Shown here: piece after piece, positions 54,265-64,000 of the stretch
How positions within the stretch are numbered: the first letter of the stretch is position 1
Layout of the letters: the number at the start of each line of letters is the position of its first letter
Assembly: GCF_033115175.1 (NCBI RefSeq)
Contig: NC_084834.1
Span: 119,842,275 to 119,906,274, forward strand
Source: Lepus europaeus
Lineage: Eukaryota > Chordata > Mammalia > Lagomorpha > Leporidae
DNA: 64,000 nucleotides
Reading direction: 5' to 3'
Notes under the pieces: model-generated
Databases searched by the model: none
What the model saw: only the letters and a program-made list of their open reading frames with translations
Told to the model about the DNA's origin: nothing
Position numbers and translations under genes: made by a program

Positions 54265-54535
54265 ACCAAGATCTTCCACCTGGTAGCTCATCACTCCCCA
54301 AATGGCTGTAATGACTAAGGCTGGGCTAAGTCAAAGCCAGGATCAGGGAGCTTCATCCATGTCTCCTACACGGATGGCAGGGGATCAAGCACTTGGGTCA
54401 TCTTCTGTTGGTTTCCCAGGTACATCAGCAGGAAGCAAGATCAGAAGTGGAGCAGCCAGGACTAGAACTGATGCCCATACGGGATGCTGGTGTTGCAGGC
54501 GGTAGCTTAACCCACTGTGCCACAACGCCAGCCCC
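54265..54535 (-). repeat. CSINE, classic form, tail lost
   Basis: gatcttccacctggtagctc to gtgccacaacgccagcccc. Confidence 0.85.
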
Positions 54536-55004
54536 CAGAATTTTGCATTTTAAAGAGGACAGAATGGGTTCTTTCCCAAAGGATGAGGGCAGTGTTTTGA
54601 GAAGGACCCAGATGAGGGGAGTTTTTGAGAGAGCAATGGGTCTTTTCCAGTATGGGCGCAGATGTCACCAGGTTAATGGGCAAGGGGCCAGTGTGTCTGT
54701 AACTCATGCTGGTGGATTAGCAGAAGGAAAATCCTGTAGCAGGATCCCTGTCCCTCACTGACTTTGGAACCCAGAGACCCCTGCTCCTGACTTTTTGGTG
54801 CCCTTGTTGTTCAGCCCTAGGGCTGAGCAGCATCACCGCCCACACACTGACACCTTCTGTGTGCCTGGAGAACCCATCAAGCACTGGGTTCCCTGGGAAG
54901 CCACCTCAGGGAGCAGCACGCATGGATTTTGTTAGGGAGTCCTGGGGACCAGCACCTGTGGGAGGGAAGGGAAGGAAGCAGGCCTGGGCTCTGTGCTCTG
55001 GTGT
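54536..55004. other. Non-coding, no recognisable feature
   Basis: Unique-looking sequence. Confidence 0.4.
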
Positions 55005-55370
55005 GAATGTGGTTTGTCACCACCAAAACTTACCCTGAGGCTTGGTCCCCAGTGTAACAGTGTTGAAAGGGGATGGAACCATTAAGGGGCATTAGTGCTG
55101 TCTCCAGGGACCGAGTGGGACTGGATGATTTACCGTGAGAGTGTGTTGTGATAAAGCAAGGGTATGCGTGTGACGTCTGTCTTCTGCGTGCACCTGCCTG
55201 CCCAGAAATAAAGCAACAGAAGGCCTTTGCCACACTTGTGGCCTCCAGATCCATGAGCCAAAACAAACCTCTCTTCTCTACACACTGTGCTCAGACACAG
55301 AACACAGATGAAGAGGACTGGACAAAGGGGGCAGTGGAGTTGTGAGGCAGACCCTCAACCTGCTGAAGTG
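55005..55370 (+). mobile_element. MaLR-type LTR
   Basis: gtttgtcaccaccaaaactt, gaggcttggtccccagtgta and gccaaaacaaacctctcttc follow the MST/MLT1 LTR order; nearly whole LTR length. Confidence 0.65.
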
Positions 55371-55759
55371 GTCCCTCAGAGCTGCAGTGCGTTGGAGTGA
55401 GGGGGTCAGACCTTGGTACCCTGTGTTGAGCCATCAGGGAATGTAGGCTACCCCTGGGAAGGGGTTAGCTGGGAGCTGTCTTCTGGCCACACTTCCCGCA
55501 GCTGGGGGACTGAGTCTTTCCAGAGACATTGCAGTAGCTACCCCGGGGATGCGTTTCCAGACTGGAAGTTTTATGCTCTGAATGTGGATGTGTGAACCAC
55601 GCCAGGGAGCGAGCCCTCTCCTTATGGATAAAGCCTGGCTTTTCCTAAGCAGAAATGGAGCACTTAGTTTTGGGGAGAGTGTTGAAGAAAGCCTATCCAG
55701 GGCAATCCTGTTACTGTCCATCTTTTAGATAACGGTCATCGCAGGGGCTATGCCAGTTT
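55371..55759. other. Non-coding, no recognisable feature
   Basis: Unique-looking sequence. Confidence 0.4.
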
Positions 55760-55984
55760 GATCGCATTTCCCTAATGACTTACGTTCTTGGACATAGTTC
55801 ATGTGCTTACTGGTCACTGTGCACCTTCTTTGAAAAAAAATCTATTCAAATCATTTGCTCATTTTCAAGTTGTGTAATTTTCTTTTCGTATTGTTGAACT
55901 TTCTATATAGTCTAGATACAAATCCTTATTAGCCATGGCATTCGAAAATATTATCTCACATCCTGTAAGTTTTATTTTCACTGT
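55760..55984 (-). mobile_element. L1M 3' fragment
   Basis: aatcatttgctcattttcaa, gtattgttgaactttctata and caaatccttattagccatgg are antisense L1 3' sequence. Confidence 0.75.
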
Positions 55985-56280
55985 AAAATTATTTATTTTA
56001 TCTATTTGAAAGGGAGGGAGAGAGAGAAAGAAAGAGCGAAAGATAGAAGGATATCTTCTATCCTCTGGGTCGCTCTCCAAATGTCTGCAATAGCAGGGGC
56101 TGGGCCAGGTTGAAGCTGAAAGTTGGGGACTCGACCCAGGTCTCCCATGTGGGAGACTTCAGGGACCCAACTACTTCTGCTTCCCAGGGTGTCCATTACC
56201 AGGAAGCTGGAATTGAAAGCCGAGCTGGGGATGGAACCTAGGTACCCCAACATGAGATGTGGCCGTCCCAAATGGTATCT
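55985..56280 (-). repeat. CSINE, old form, left piece (host)
   Basis: attatttattttatctattt to tcccaaatggtatct; head resumes at 56641. Confidence 0.75.
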
Positions 56281-56361
56281 TTTTAAAAAAAATATATTTA
56301 TTCATTTACTGAAAGACAGAGATACAGAGGGGGATGATGAGACAGAGAGAGAGCAAGAGAG

Positions 56362-56395
<34 letters not shown>

Positions 56396-56640
56396 TTCCA
56401 TCTGCTGGTTCATTCCCCAGTTGGCCGCAATGGCTGGGGCTAGGCCAGGCTGAAGCCAGGAGCCAGGAGCTTCCTCTGGGTTTCCCACATGGGTGCAGGG
56501 GCCCAGGCACCTGGGCCATTTTCTACTGCTTTCTAGGCAGGGAGCTGGATTGCAGCATCTGAGACATGGACTGGTGCCTCTATGGGATGCCAGGTGCCGC
56601 AGGAGGTAGCTTTACCCACTGTGCCACAGTGCCAGCCCCC
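56281..56640 (-). repeat. CSINE, classic form, nested in an old CSINE
   Basis: aaaaatatatttattcattt to gtgccacagtgccagccccc. caaatggtatctt / caaacagcatctt flank it as a decayed TSD. Confidence 0.85.
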
Positions 56641-56682
56641 CAAACAGCATCTTAACTGTTGCACCAAATGCCCACCCCTGTT
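56641..56682 (-). repeat. CSINE, old form, right piece of host
   Basis: aacagcatcttaactgttgc and accaaatgcccacccctg. Confidence 0.7.
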
Positions 56683-56694
56683 CTTTTTCAAGTT

Positions 56695-56844
56695 TTTTTT
56701 TTTAAACCATTCTTAGTCTCTTACATTTACACTTGAATTTTAGGATCAGCACGCCAACTTCTGCACAAAGGAGCTAAGATTCTGATGGGAACACCTTGAC
56801 CCTGTGGACTAAACTGGGGAGTATTTGTTCTCTTAACAACTGTC
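56695..56844 (-). mobile_element. L1 ORF2 fragment (piece 1 of 3)
   Basis: cacttgaattttaggatcag and gattctgatgggaacacctt are antisense L1 ORF2-derived; continues at 57151 and 57572. Confidence 0.7.
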
Positions 56845-57150
56845 AGTAGGGGCTCGACTTTGTGGCATAGGGGATTGGGCCACTGCCTGTCACACCAGCA
56901 TTCCATGTGGGTGCCTGGCTGCTCCACTTGCAATCCAACTCCCTGCTAATGGCCTGGGAAAGTAGTGGAGGATGGCCCAAGAGCTTGGGCCCCTGCATCC
57001 ATGTGGGAGACCTGAAGGAAGCTCCTGGCCTCCTGAAATCAGCCTGGCCGAGCTCTGGCCCTTGTGGCCATTTGGGGAGTGAACCAGCAGATGGAAGACC
57101 TCTCTCTTTATGTCTCTCATCTACCTCTGTAACTGGATAAACCTTTAAAA
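56845..57150 (+). repeat. CSINE, classic form, inserted in L1
   Basis: aggggctcgactttgtggca to ggataaacctttaaaac. Confidence 0.85.
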
Positions 57151-57211
57151 CAATAGTCAGTGTTCTGATGCCTAACCAGAGACGTCTTTGTATTTATTTA
57201 GTTCTGCAATT
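57151..57211 (-). mobile_element. L1 ORF2 fragment (piece 2 of 3)
   Basis: Short L1 segment between two SINEs, collinear with its flanks. Confidence 0.55.
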
Positions 57212-57571
57212 TATTTATTTATTTATTTATTTATTTAATTTTTGACAGGCAGAGTGGACACTGAGAGAGAGAGATAGAGAGAAAGGTCTTCCTTTTGCCG
57301 TTGGTTCACCCTCCAATGGCCACCGCGGTAGGCGCACTGCGGCTGGCGCACCGCGCTGATCCGATGACAGGAGCCAGGTGCTTCTCATGGTCTCCCATGG
57401 GGTGCAGGGCCCAAGCACTTGGGCCATCCTCCACTGCACTCTCTGGCCACAGCAGAGAGCTGGCCTGGAAGAGGGGCAACCGGGACAGGATCGGTTCCCC
57501 GACCGGGACTAGAACCCGGTGTGCCGGCGCCGCAAGGTGGAGGATTAGCCTAGTGAGCCGCGGCGCCGGCC
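57212..57571 (-). repeat. CSINE, young form, inserted in L1
   Basis: tgcaattt is at 57204-57211 and 57577-57584 as a short TSD; head ends agccgcggcgccggcc. Confidence 0.92.
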
Positions 57572-57990
57572 AGAAATGCAATTTTTATGCATTGATCTTG
57601 TATCTTCCAAGCTTGTTAAACCTGTCTACTTGGTTTGTGCATGAGTTTGTGTTTATTAGGATGTTCTATATGCAAGGGATCAGGTCATGTTGGAACAGAG
57701 AGTTTTACTTCTTCCTCCCCAATCAGGATGCTTTCTGGTTCTTATCACCAAAGTGCCTGTGCGAGACCCTCCACCATGACATCAGATAAAAGTAGTGACA
57801 GCACACGTCATTGTCGTGTTCCTGACATCAGGGGAAAGCACGCAGCCTTCCGCCGTGAAGTGTGACATCAGCTGTAGATTTTCAGTAGATACCCTTCTCT
57901 TATCTTGCTTTGCAATGAAAGACATTGAAACCCATAAGGGATCTCCCTGTCTCGCTGATGGGCAAGCTGCCGTGAGGATGGGGCCCAGGC
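57572..57990 (-). mobile_element. L1 ORF2 fragment (piece 3 of 3)
   Basis: tatgcattgatcttgtatct, tccaagcttgttaaacctgt and tctatatgcaagggatcagg; dead reverse-transcriptase region. Confidence 0.75.
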
Positions 57991-58091
57991 TCTGTGTGCA
58001 TCAGCTTCTCGGTGATGTCGCCAGGACCCCAGACTCCTCTTCTCCAGCTGAATGTCTCCTGACCATCACCTGATCACCTCTTGACTCAGGA

Positions 58092-58450
58092 GGGGCGGGC
58101 GTTCCGCACAGTGGTTGAGTTGCTATTTGGGACACCTGCATGCCGTAGCTGAGTCTTGGGTTCAAGTCCTGGCTCCACTTCCAATTCCAGCTTCCTGCTA
58201 ATGTGCACCTTGGGAGGCGGCAGGTGGTGGCTCCAGTAGTGAGTCTGTGTGGGAGACACGGATTGAGCTCCCAGCTCCTGACTTTGGTCTGGCTGGGCCC
58301 CAGCCATCGCATGAATTTGCGGAGTGAACCAGTGGATGACAGCACTCTCTCTCTGTTTCTGTGTCTCTCTCTGTCTGCCTCTCTGCCTCTGAAAGATGAA
58401 GATGAAGTCCAAGACAAAGATGAAGAAGGAGAAGGAGAAGAAGAAGGAGT
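58092..58450 (+). repeat. CSINE, old form, purine-rich tail
   Basis: gttccgcacagtggttgagt to ctctctgcctctgaaagatg, followed by GAA/GAT-type repeats to 58450. Confidence 0.78.
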
Positions 58451-58499
58451 AACAGACCAGGGGAACACCTGTTATTGGGCAGAGGTGGGGGTGGATAGG

Positions 58500-58910
58500 A
58501 GAGGACTGCCAATAGTACTTCCTCTCCTATTAAAATTCTACCAAATGTGATTATGTGCCCATGTCTGGATTGAGGCACTGGCTGTGTGCACCCACATATA
58601 AGATAACATTGCACAAACACACATGAGTGAGAATGTAATTGATAAAATCCAAATAAGATTTGTGGCTTGTACCAATGGCTATGTAAACACTCATATATGA
58701 TAAAATAGCATAAAAGCAGATACATGCATGGGTGAATAGGTAATTGGTGAAATCTGAATAAGATCTGTGGCTTGTACCAATGTCAATTCCACGGTTTTGA
58801 TGTTGTACTTTGATCATGTAAGATACTAACATTGGGGGAGGGAAAAGGAGGATGGTACATAGGACTTCCCTGTATTTTTTTTTGCAACCTCCCGTGGCTC
58901 TATAATTATT
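58500..58910 (+). mobile_element. L1M 3' end with a ~105-base tandem duplication
   Basis: tgtggcttgtaccaatg occurs at 58661 and 58766. atgtaagatactaacattgg and ctgtattttttttt then match L1 3' UTR. Confidence 0.7.
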
Positions 58911-58911
58911 A

Positions 58912-59258
58912 TTTTTAAAAGATTTATTCATTTATTTGAAAGTCAGAGTAACACACAGAGAGGAGAGGCAGAGAGAGGGAGAAAGAGAGCGAGAGAGAGG
59001 TCTTCCATCCGCTGGTTCACTCCCCAGATGGCTGCAATGCCCGGAGCTGCACCAATCCGAAGCCAGGAGCCAGGAGCTTCTTCCAGGTCTCCCACCTGGA
59101 TGCAGGGTCCCAAGGACTTGGGCCATCTTTTACTGCTTTCCCAGACCATAGCAGAGAGCTGGATCGAAAGTGGAGCAGCTGGGACTTGAACCGGCGTCCA
59201 TATGGGATGCTGGAACTGCAGGCGATGGCTTTACCCGCTACACCACAGCACCGGCCCC
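58912..59258 (-). repeat. CSINE, classic form, full length
   Basis: aaaagatttattcatttatt to caccacagcaccggcccc. Confidence 0.92.
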
Positions 59259-59741
59259 TCTATTTTTAAAAGAGCTCTCCAGTGGATTACAGATTGGAGC
59301 TCCAGGCAGTGATCAGCATTAGGGAAGGGAGATCCAGGAGAAGCAAAGCGTTCATTATCCCTGGGAGCACCTTCCGGCAGCTTGTCGCATAGGAGAGAAA
59401 CAGGCAAGTCTCCATACAGCAGGGTGCAAAGCCCTAGCGAGGAGCCTGGTGAGTCTGCACACATACCTGAAGTTGTCCATTATTCTGATGCTGGCATGCG
59501 GATTAATTTTGTCAAATGGCCCGTGTTTGGTTCCGTTCTTTAGCACCTCCAGTGCTTAGCCTGAAAATATGAAACAGGTCTGTGCACAGCACCACTTGCG
59601 AGAGTCCTGGGTGAGAGAGAGGAGCAGGGGAGAGAGGAAGGGAGGGAGCAGAGCAGCAGCACTCTGCGGAAACCCACAGGCTGCAGCAAAGGCCAACACA
59701 AGGTTTATTCAGGGCCAGATCTGAGCAGCCCAGGGCCAGGC
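59259..59741. other. Non-coding, no recognisable feature
   Basis: Unique-looking sequence. Confidence 0.4.
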
Positions 59742-59947
59742 TCCCCACGTAGCCACAATGGCCAGGGCTGGACCATGCCAAAGCCAGGAGCCAGGAGCTT
59801 CATCTGGGTCTCCCATGTGGGTGACAGGGGCCCAGAGACTTAGGCCATCTTCCCCTACTTTCCCAGGCACATTAGCAGGGAGCTGGATCAGAAGTGGAGC
59901 AGCCAGGACTCGAACTGGCGCCCATATGGGATGCCGGCACTGCAGGG
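59742..59947 (-). repeat. CSINE, classic form, both ends truncated
   Basis: ccccacgtagccacaatggc to atatgggatgccggcactgc; the last ~40 head bases are absent. Confidence 0.85.
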
Positions 59948-60252
59948 TACCCTGGAGAGCTGCATCTGGACGCCCTCACACAGGGCTCCGCAGGGGTTTC
60001 TCTCGAATGCTTTGCCGGGTGTATGGGGATGTTTTTGTTCTCACTTCCAGTGGGAGCCTGAGATCCCCGGATCTGCTGTGCAGGGAGCTCCTGCTGATGA
60101 CAAAGTCCTGAGCCCGGGCCCTGTGCTCCGGCTTCCACATGCAGTAGGATTTGAGCCTGCTGCTTCCAGCTCTGGCCTGTGACCCCTCAACTTACCACTC
60201 CATTTAAAGAGCTTCCTAAACCAGCAGGAAAGGCAGTGTGTAAGAGTGCGGG

Positions 60253-60571
60253 GAACAGCTGATGGTGTGGCTAAGCTGCCCCCGCCATACCGGCATCACA
60301 TAGGAGCCCCAGTTGGAGTCCTGGCTGCTCCATTTCCAATCCAGCTCCCTGCTAATGCACCTGGAAAAGTAGCGGAAGATGGCCCAAGTGCTTGGACCCC
60401 TGCAACCCCACGAGAGTCCGGATATCCAAGTTCCTGGATCCCAGCTTTGGCCTGGTCCAGCCCTGGCCCTTGTAGCCATTTGGGGAGTCAACCAGTGGAC
60501 GGAAGATCTCTCCCTCCCTCTCCCTCCCTCTCTGTAACTCTGCCTTTCAAATGAATACATCTTTAAAAAGA
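60253..60571 (+). repeat. CSINE, classic form
   Basis: gaacagctgatggtgtggct to aatgaatacatctttaaaaa. Confidence 0.85.
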
Positions 60572-61248
60572 GTCCCAGGGATTTTCAGGGAGCCATTCTG
60601 GTACAATAAAGCAAATGGAAGGTGCAGCTGGCTGCAGAGGGCGCCTCCCTGTGTGTGCACTGCGTGTGCCTTGTGGCTTTGCCTGTGGGGCACTTTCGGC
60701 AGCTCTGCAGTGTGGCAGGAAGCTCGTGGTAACCCAGTGGTATTTATTTATGCCGATAAGGGGTGGGCAATCGGGCGTTCTGAGGAATGACATCAAGCTT
60801 CCTATTCTTGAATAAATATTTTAAATCCAAAGAGGCAGAGATGATGCTAAGGGGAATTCGCCATTCTTTAAACTTCCTGCAACTCACTCGCACAGGACCC
60901 AACGCCAGGAAAAGCCAAGCAGGGTTGCTTCCTTCTCTGGGAGAGCCAGGAGCCCCCAGCCCTGGACTGTGTCCCCCCACTTTATTTGGTGACAGATGCA
61001 TCAGAGCCCCGGCAAGAGGCCAATGCCATACCCGCTCTGGCAACATCAGTAGAAGATGATTTGCAAAGCTGTGCTTGGGGTTGAATGAGAGCAGGAAGGG
61101 GTGCAGAAGCACCCCAGGGTTGAAAAGTCACCACTAGGCCTAAAAGAGACAGGAGCAGACAAAGCTCAGACAAGTGACAAAGCTCAGGCAGGGCAGTGGA
61201 GGAGACGGAGTGACCAGTAGTGACCAGTAGAGGTCCTCAAGCAAAATA
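60572..61248. other. Non-coding, no recognisable feature
   Basis: Unique-looking; a 10-base tandem tgaccagtag is present twice at 61211-61230. Confidence 0.4.
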
Positions 61249-61257
61249 AAGCCCCGG

Positions 61258-61612
61258 GCCGGTGCTTTGGCTCACTAGGCTAATCCTCCGCCTGTGGTGA
61301 CGGCACACCGGGTTCTAGTCCCAGCTGGGGCGCCGGATTCTGTCCCGGCTGCTCCTCTTCCAGTCCAGCTCTCTGCTGTGGCCCGGGAGTGCAGTGGAGG
61401 ATGGCCCAAGTCCTTGGGCCCTGCACCCACATGGGAAACCAGGAGGAAGCACCTGGCTCCTGGCTTCAGATCGGCGCAGCGTGCTAGCCGTAGCAGCCAC
61501 TTGGGGGGTGAACCAACGGAAAAAGGACCTTTCTATCTGTCTGTCTGTCTGTCTCTCTCTCTCTCACTGTCTAACTCTGCCTGTCAAAAAAAAAAAAAAA
61601 AAAAAAAAAAAA
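61258..61612 (+). repeat. CSINE, young form, 27-base A-run
   Basis: Complete copy; aagccccgg is at 61249-61257 and 61627-61635. A-run 61586-61612, and a (TCTG)n stretch near 61533-61552. Confidence 0.92.
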
Positions 61613-61626
61613 GGAAGCAAGGAAGC

Positions 61627-62139
61627 AAGCCCCGGACCTCTCTGCTCCCCACTCCGACCTCATGCCACCAGCTCCCCTCTGCCTGGGCCAGCTGAAAGAC
61701 AGAGCCCCAGGGATCTTTGTTGATGGACATCAGGATTGGCCAACCACAGCAGAGCAGGGCGGCCAGTGGGTCTGATGGCACAAGGAGGTAAACTGCCAGC
61801 AACCCACCTTCTTGCTCAGCAGTGCCCAGCTGGTCCCCAGGGGACAGCGTGTGCCCAGAGAGGGCGAGAGTCCACGTGCTCATGGTCCTTCCTAGAGCAG
61901 GGCCGGCCTGCGTGTGCAGTCTCCATGGATTTCACTCCGTCACCTCCCACTTTCTTTCCTACTCCTGAGCACCCCCACCCCCCACTGCCTCCTCACACGG
62001 TTGTCCAGCATTCAGGTTGGAGGAAAGCAATTCCTGTCCATTTCGGGCGGTTACAAGGATGTCAGTGGCCATCAGCACCATTGTCTAGCTTCAGCCCCAG
62101 TGTCTAGATAGATGGATGGTCACTGTAAACTTCGCGATG
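61627..62139. other. Non-coding, no recognisable feature
   Basis: Unique-looking sequence. Confidence 0.4.
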
Positions 62140-62345
62140 GGGCTGGGATGGGGTGAGAATCCCCCAAAGGATCACAGGCTAGAAGCTTGCTGTCCAGTGT
62201 GGCAGTGTTGAGGGGTGATGGGCCCTTTAAGGGGTGGGGATTAGGGGGAGGCAATGAGGGCCTGGGGCTACAGCCAGGATTAATGCAGGTGTGAGAATGA
62301 GTTAATTCTTCCAGAGCCCAGAGTTAGAAAGTGTTTGGCGCCTTC
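62140..62345 (+). mobile_element. MaLR-type LTR, left piece
   Basis: tgctgtccagtgtggcagtg, ttgaggggtgatgggccctt; resumes at 62682 after a SINE. Confidence 0.6.
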
Positions 62346-62379
62346 TGCACATGAAAGATTCCTTTTCATATTTTATTAC

Positions 62380-62680
62380 GTATTATATTATATTTTAAAA
62401 GTACAGTGATAGAACGAGAAGGAGAGAGAGAGAGAGTGACCTTCCATCTACTGGTTCACTCCCCAAACGGCCACACAGCTATGTCTGGGCCAGGCTGGGA
62501 AGGAGCCTGGAACTCCATCCTGGTCTCCTATGTGGGTGGCAGTGGCTCAGGTACTTAACTCATCACCTGCTGCCTCCCAGGCACATTAGTGGGAAGCCGA
62601 GCAGCCGGGATTTGAACAATTATCCCATTTGGGATGCTGGCCTCATTAACCTGCTGTGCCACAGGCCACAGCACCAGCTC
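62380..62680 (-). repeat. CSINE, old/classic form, inserted in MaLR LTR
   Basis: aaaagtacagtgatagaacg to gccacagcaccagctc. Confidence 0.8.
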
Positions 62681-62681
62681 T

Positions 62682-62850
62682 GCCCTCCCCTGCCTCCTGC
62701 CCTGGTGTGAGCCAGCCAGGGCACCCTCCCCTGCATGTGGCCATCATGCTCCTGGACCCTCTACCCACCAGAAGCATGAGATAGATAAACCTCTTCTGTA
62801 TAAAATGCCCAGCCCCAGGTATGTTGTTCCAGCAACAGAAAACAGACAAA
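62682..62850 (+). mobile_element. MaLR-type LTR, right piece
   Basis: gcatgagatagataaacctc, ttctgtataaaatgcccagc and gttccagcaacagaaaacag match the LTR 3' part. Confidence 0.65.
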
Positions 62851-63269
62851 GGCACCCCCGGGGCTCTCCAATTCAAGCAGGCAGCAGTGGAGGGGCACTA
62901 AACCCCATGCGGTCGCCGCCCACGGAGCGGCCCTCGAGCTGATGTGGAGCGCAGGCAGGGGGACATGAACTCATTCTTGGCCAAGTGTTGCCACGGAGGG
63001 CATCCTGGGAGCTGGTGGCTCCGACTTCCTGTCCACGTCTCACCTGGACTAACGCCCTTACCGCTGCTTAAGCCCGAGCAGGAACTGGAAGCCCCCAAGG
63101 GGGAGAATCCTGCCTTTATTTAGAGTTGACGATTTGTTCACGACGGATTATTCCCATTCACTTAGATTTGCTAAAATGTGGTTTGGGGGTCCCCTTTCGC
63201 CTTCCCAGTCTCGGCCAAGGTTTTGAGTAAGAGCCCTCATGTGAATCACTGTATTGTGAATAGGAATTT
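62851..63269. other. Non-coding, no recognisable feature
   Basis: Unique-looking sequence. Confidence 0.4.
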
Positions 63270-63576
63270 TTTTTAAAGACTTATTTACTTATTTTAAAGG
63301 GGTGGGGGGGGGGGAGAGAGAGAGAGATCTTCCATCTACTAGTTCACTCCCCAGATGGCTGCAATGGCCAGGGTCGGTTCAGGCCAAAGCCAGGAGCCAG
63401 AACTCCATCCAGGTCTCCCGTGTGGGTGCAGGTTCCGAGCACTTGGGCCATCTTCTGCTGCTTTCCCAGGAGCTCTCGCAGGGAGTAGTGCAGCACTGGG
63501 ACTCGAACTGGCGCTCTGGTATGGGATGGTGACACCTTAGACGGCAGCTTAGCTCACTGTGTCACAACACGGGCCC
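63270..63576 (-). repeat. CSINE, classic form
   Basis: tttaaagacttatttactta to gtcacaacacgggcccc; a G-run at 63304-63314. Confidence 0.88.
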
Positions 63577-64000
63577 CAGTTTTTTTTTTAATTATAAACT
63601 TTTCAGGAACTTCGCTGGTATATAACAAAGGTCCAATTCCCCTGTGTTTTCTGTGTTGTTTTAAGGCCTGCAGAGGCAACCATACGCTTCCTGGGCCCCG
63701 GGGCCAGGCCCCACCTGTGTGAGGCCTCTCTGAGCCCTGCCAGTCTTTGCCCAGAGGAGAACCGTGTGGAGCCCTGAGCAGCAGCTAAAATTCAAGTTAT
63801 GTAACAAGCAACACTTTTCCTGTAAGTGCCACATTTTTACTTTCTTCCTGTCTTCTGGTATTTTTTTTTCCAAAGTACTTCTTTTACAAACTGGTCTGAC
63901 AGAAACTGACTGCAGGAAGCCAGAGCCCAAAACAAACAACCAAATTAAAAAAAAAAAAAAAAGTACTTGAGTCCAGCCCTTGAAGAGCAGAACAAGCTCC
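63577..64000. other. Non-coding, no recognisable feature
   Basis: AT-moderate unique sequence with an A-run at 63946-63962. Confidence 0.4.

Noticed and set aside
58400..58450. Acidic/Lys-rich repeat coding potential (DEDE/KEKE-like)
   Set aside because: Purine-rich tail of a CSINE, simple sequence rather than a gene.
28300..64000. HOPX expected downstream, REST upstream by human synteny
   Set aside because: I found no homeodomain exon of HOPX, and no zinc-finger exon of REST in 1-20600, so both probably lie outside the window.

Overview
This is mammalian nuclear DNA, almost certainly from a lagomorph (rabbit or another leporid). The evidence is dozens of copies of the lagomorph tRNA-derived C repeat (CSINE), L1 3' sequence of a rabbit type, and older eutherian repeats (MIR, L2, L1M, MaLR LTRs). 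No bacterial or plasmid-like gene organisation is present.

Only one protein-coding gene is supported: SPINK2, a small secreted Kazal-type serine protease inhibitor of the male germ line. It lies on the + strand as four exons (coding 20886-20940, 21485-21528, 25922-26031, 27972-28017), with a CpG/GC-box promoter in front and an AATAAA signal at 28233. The spliced product is 84 residues with all six Kazal cysteines. In human, SPINK2 lies between REST and HOPX; neither was found, so the flanks are read as intergenic DNA.

Layout: 1-20.6 kb is intergenic, with SINEs, LTR remnants (about 2.8-7.5 kb), an orphan GC-rich island (5.8-6.5 kb) and a broken antisense L1 stacked with SINEs (10.9-16.2 kb). 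20.6-28.3 kb is SPINK2; its introns hold nine SINEs, eight of them antisense. 28.3-64 kb is intergenic: more SINEs, a palindromic MITE-like family (29.7, 34.0, 41.6, 49.1 and 49.9 kb), a second GC-rich island (36.8-37.2 kb), MaLR LTR pieces, L1 fragments, and a 71-base retroposed piece of the 28S rRNA 3' end at 49963-50033.

SINE wording used below. 'Young form': head contains ctaggctaatcc and gggttctagtccc, tail is an A-run after a ctgtccactctgcc-like stretch. 'Classic form': head contains gcgggttaa and ccatatggg, tail is AAATAAATAAATCTTTAAA. 'Old form': diverged copies with a catctgctgcctcccaggg-like middle. Strand is that of the SINE's own RNA. Repeat boundaries are by eye, good to about 5-20 bases unless a target-site duplication (TSD) fixes them. 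I saw no previously undescribed gene system; the most unusual items are the 28S retro-insert, the fold-back SINEs, the MITE-like family and the two orphan GC islands.
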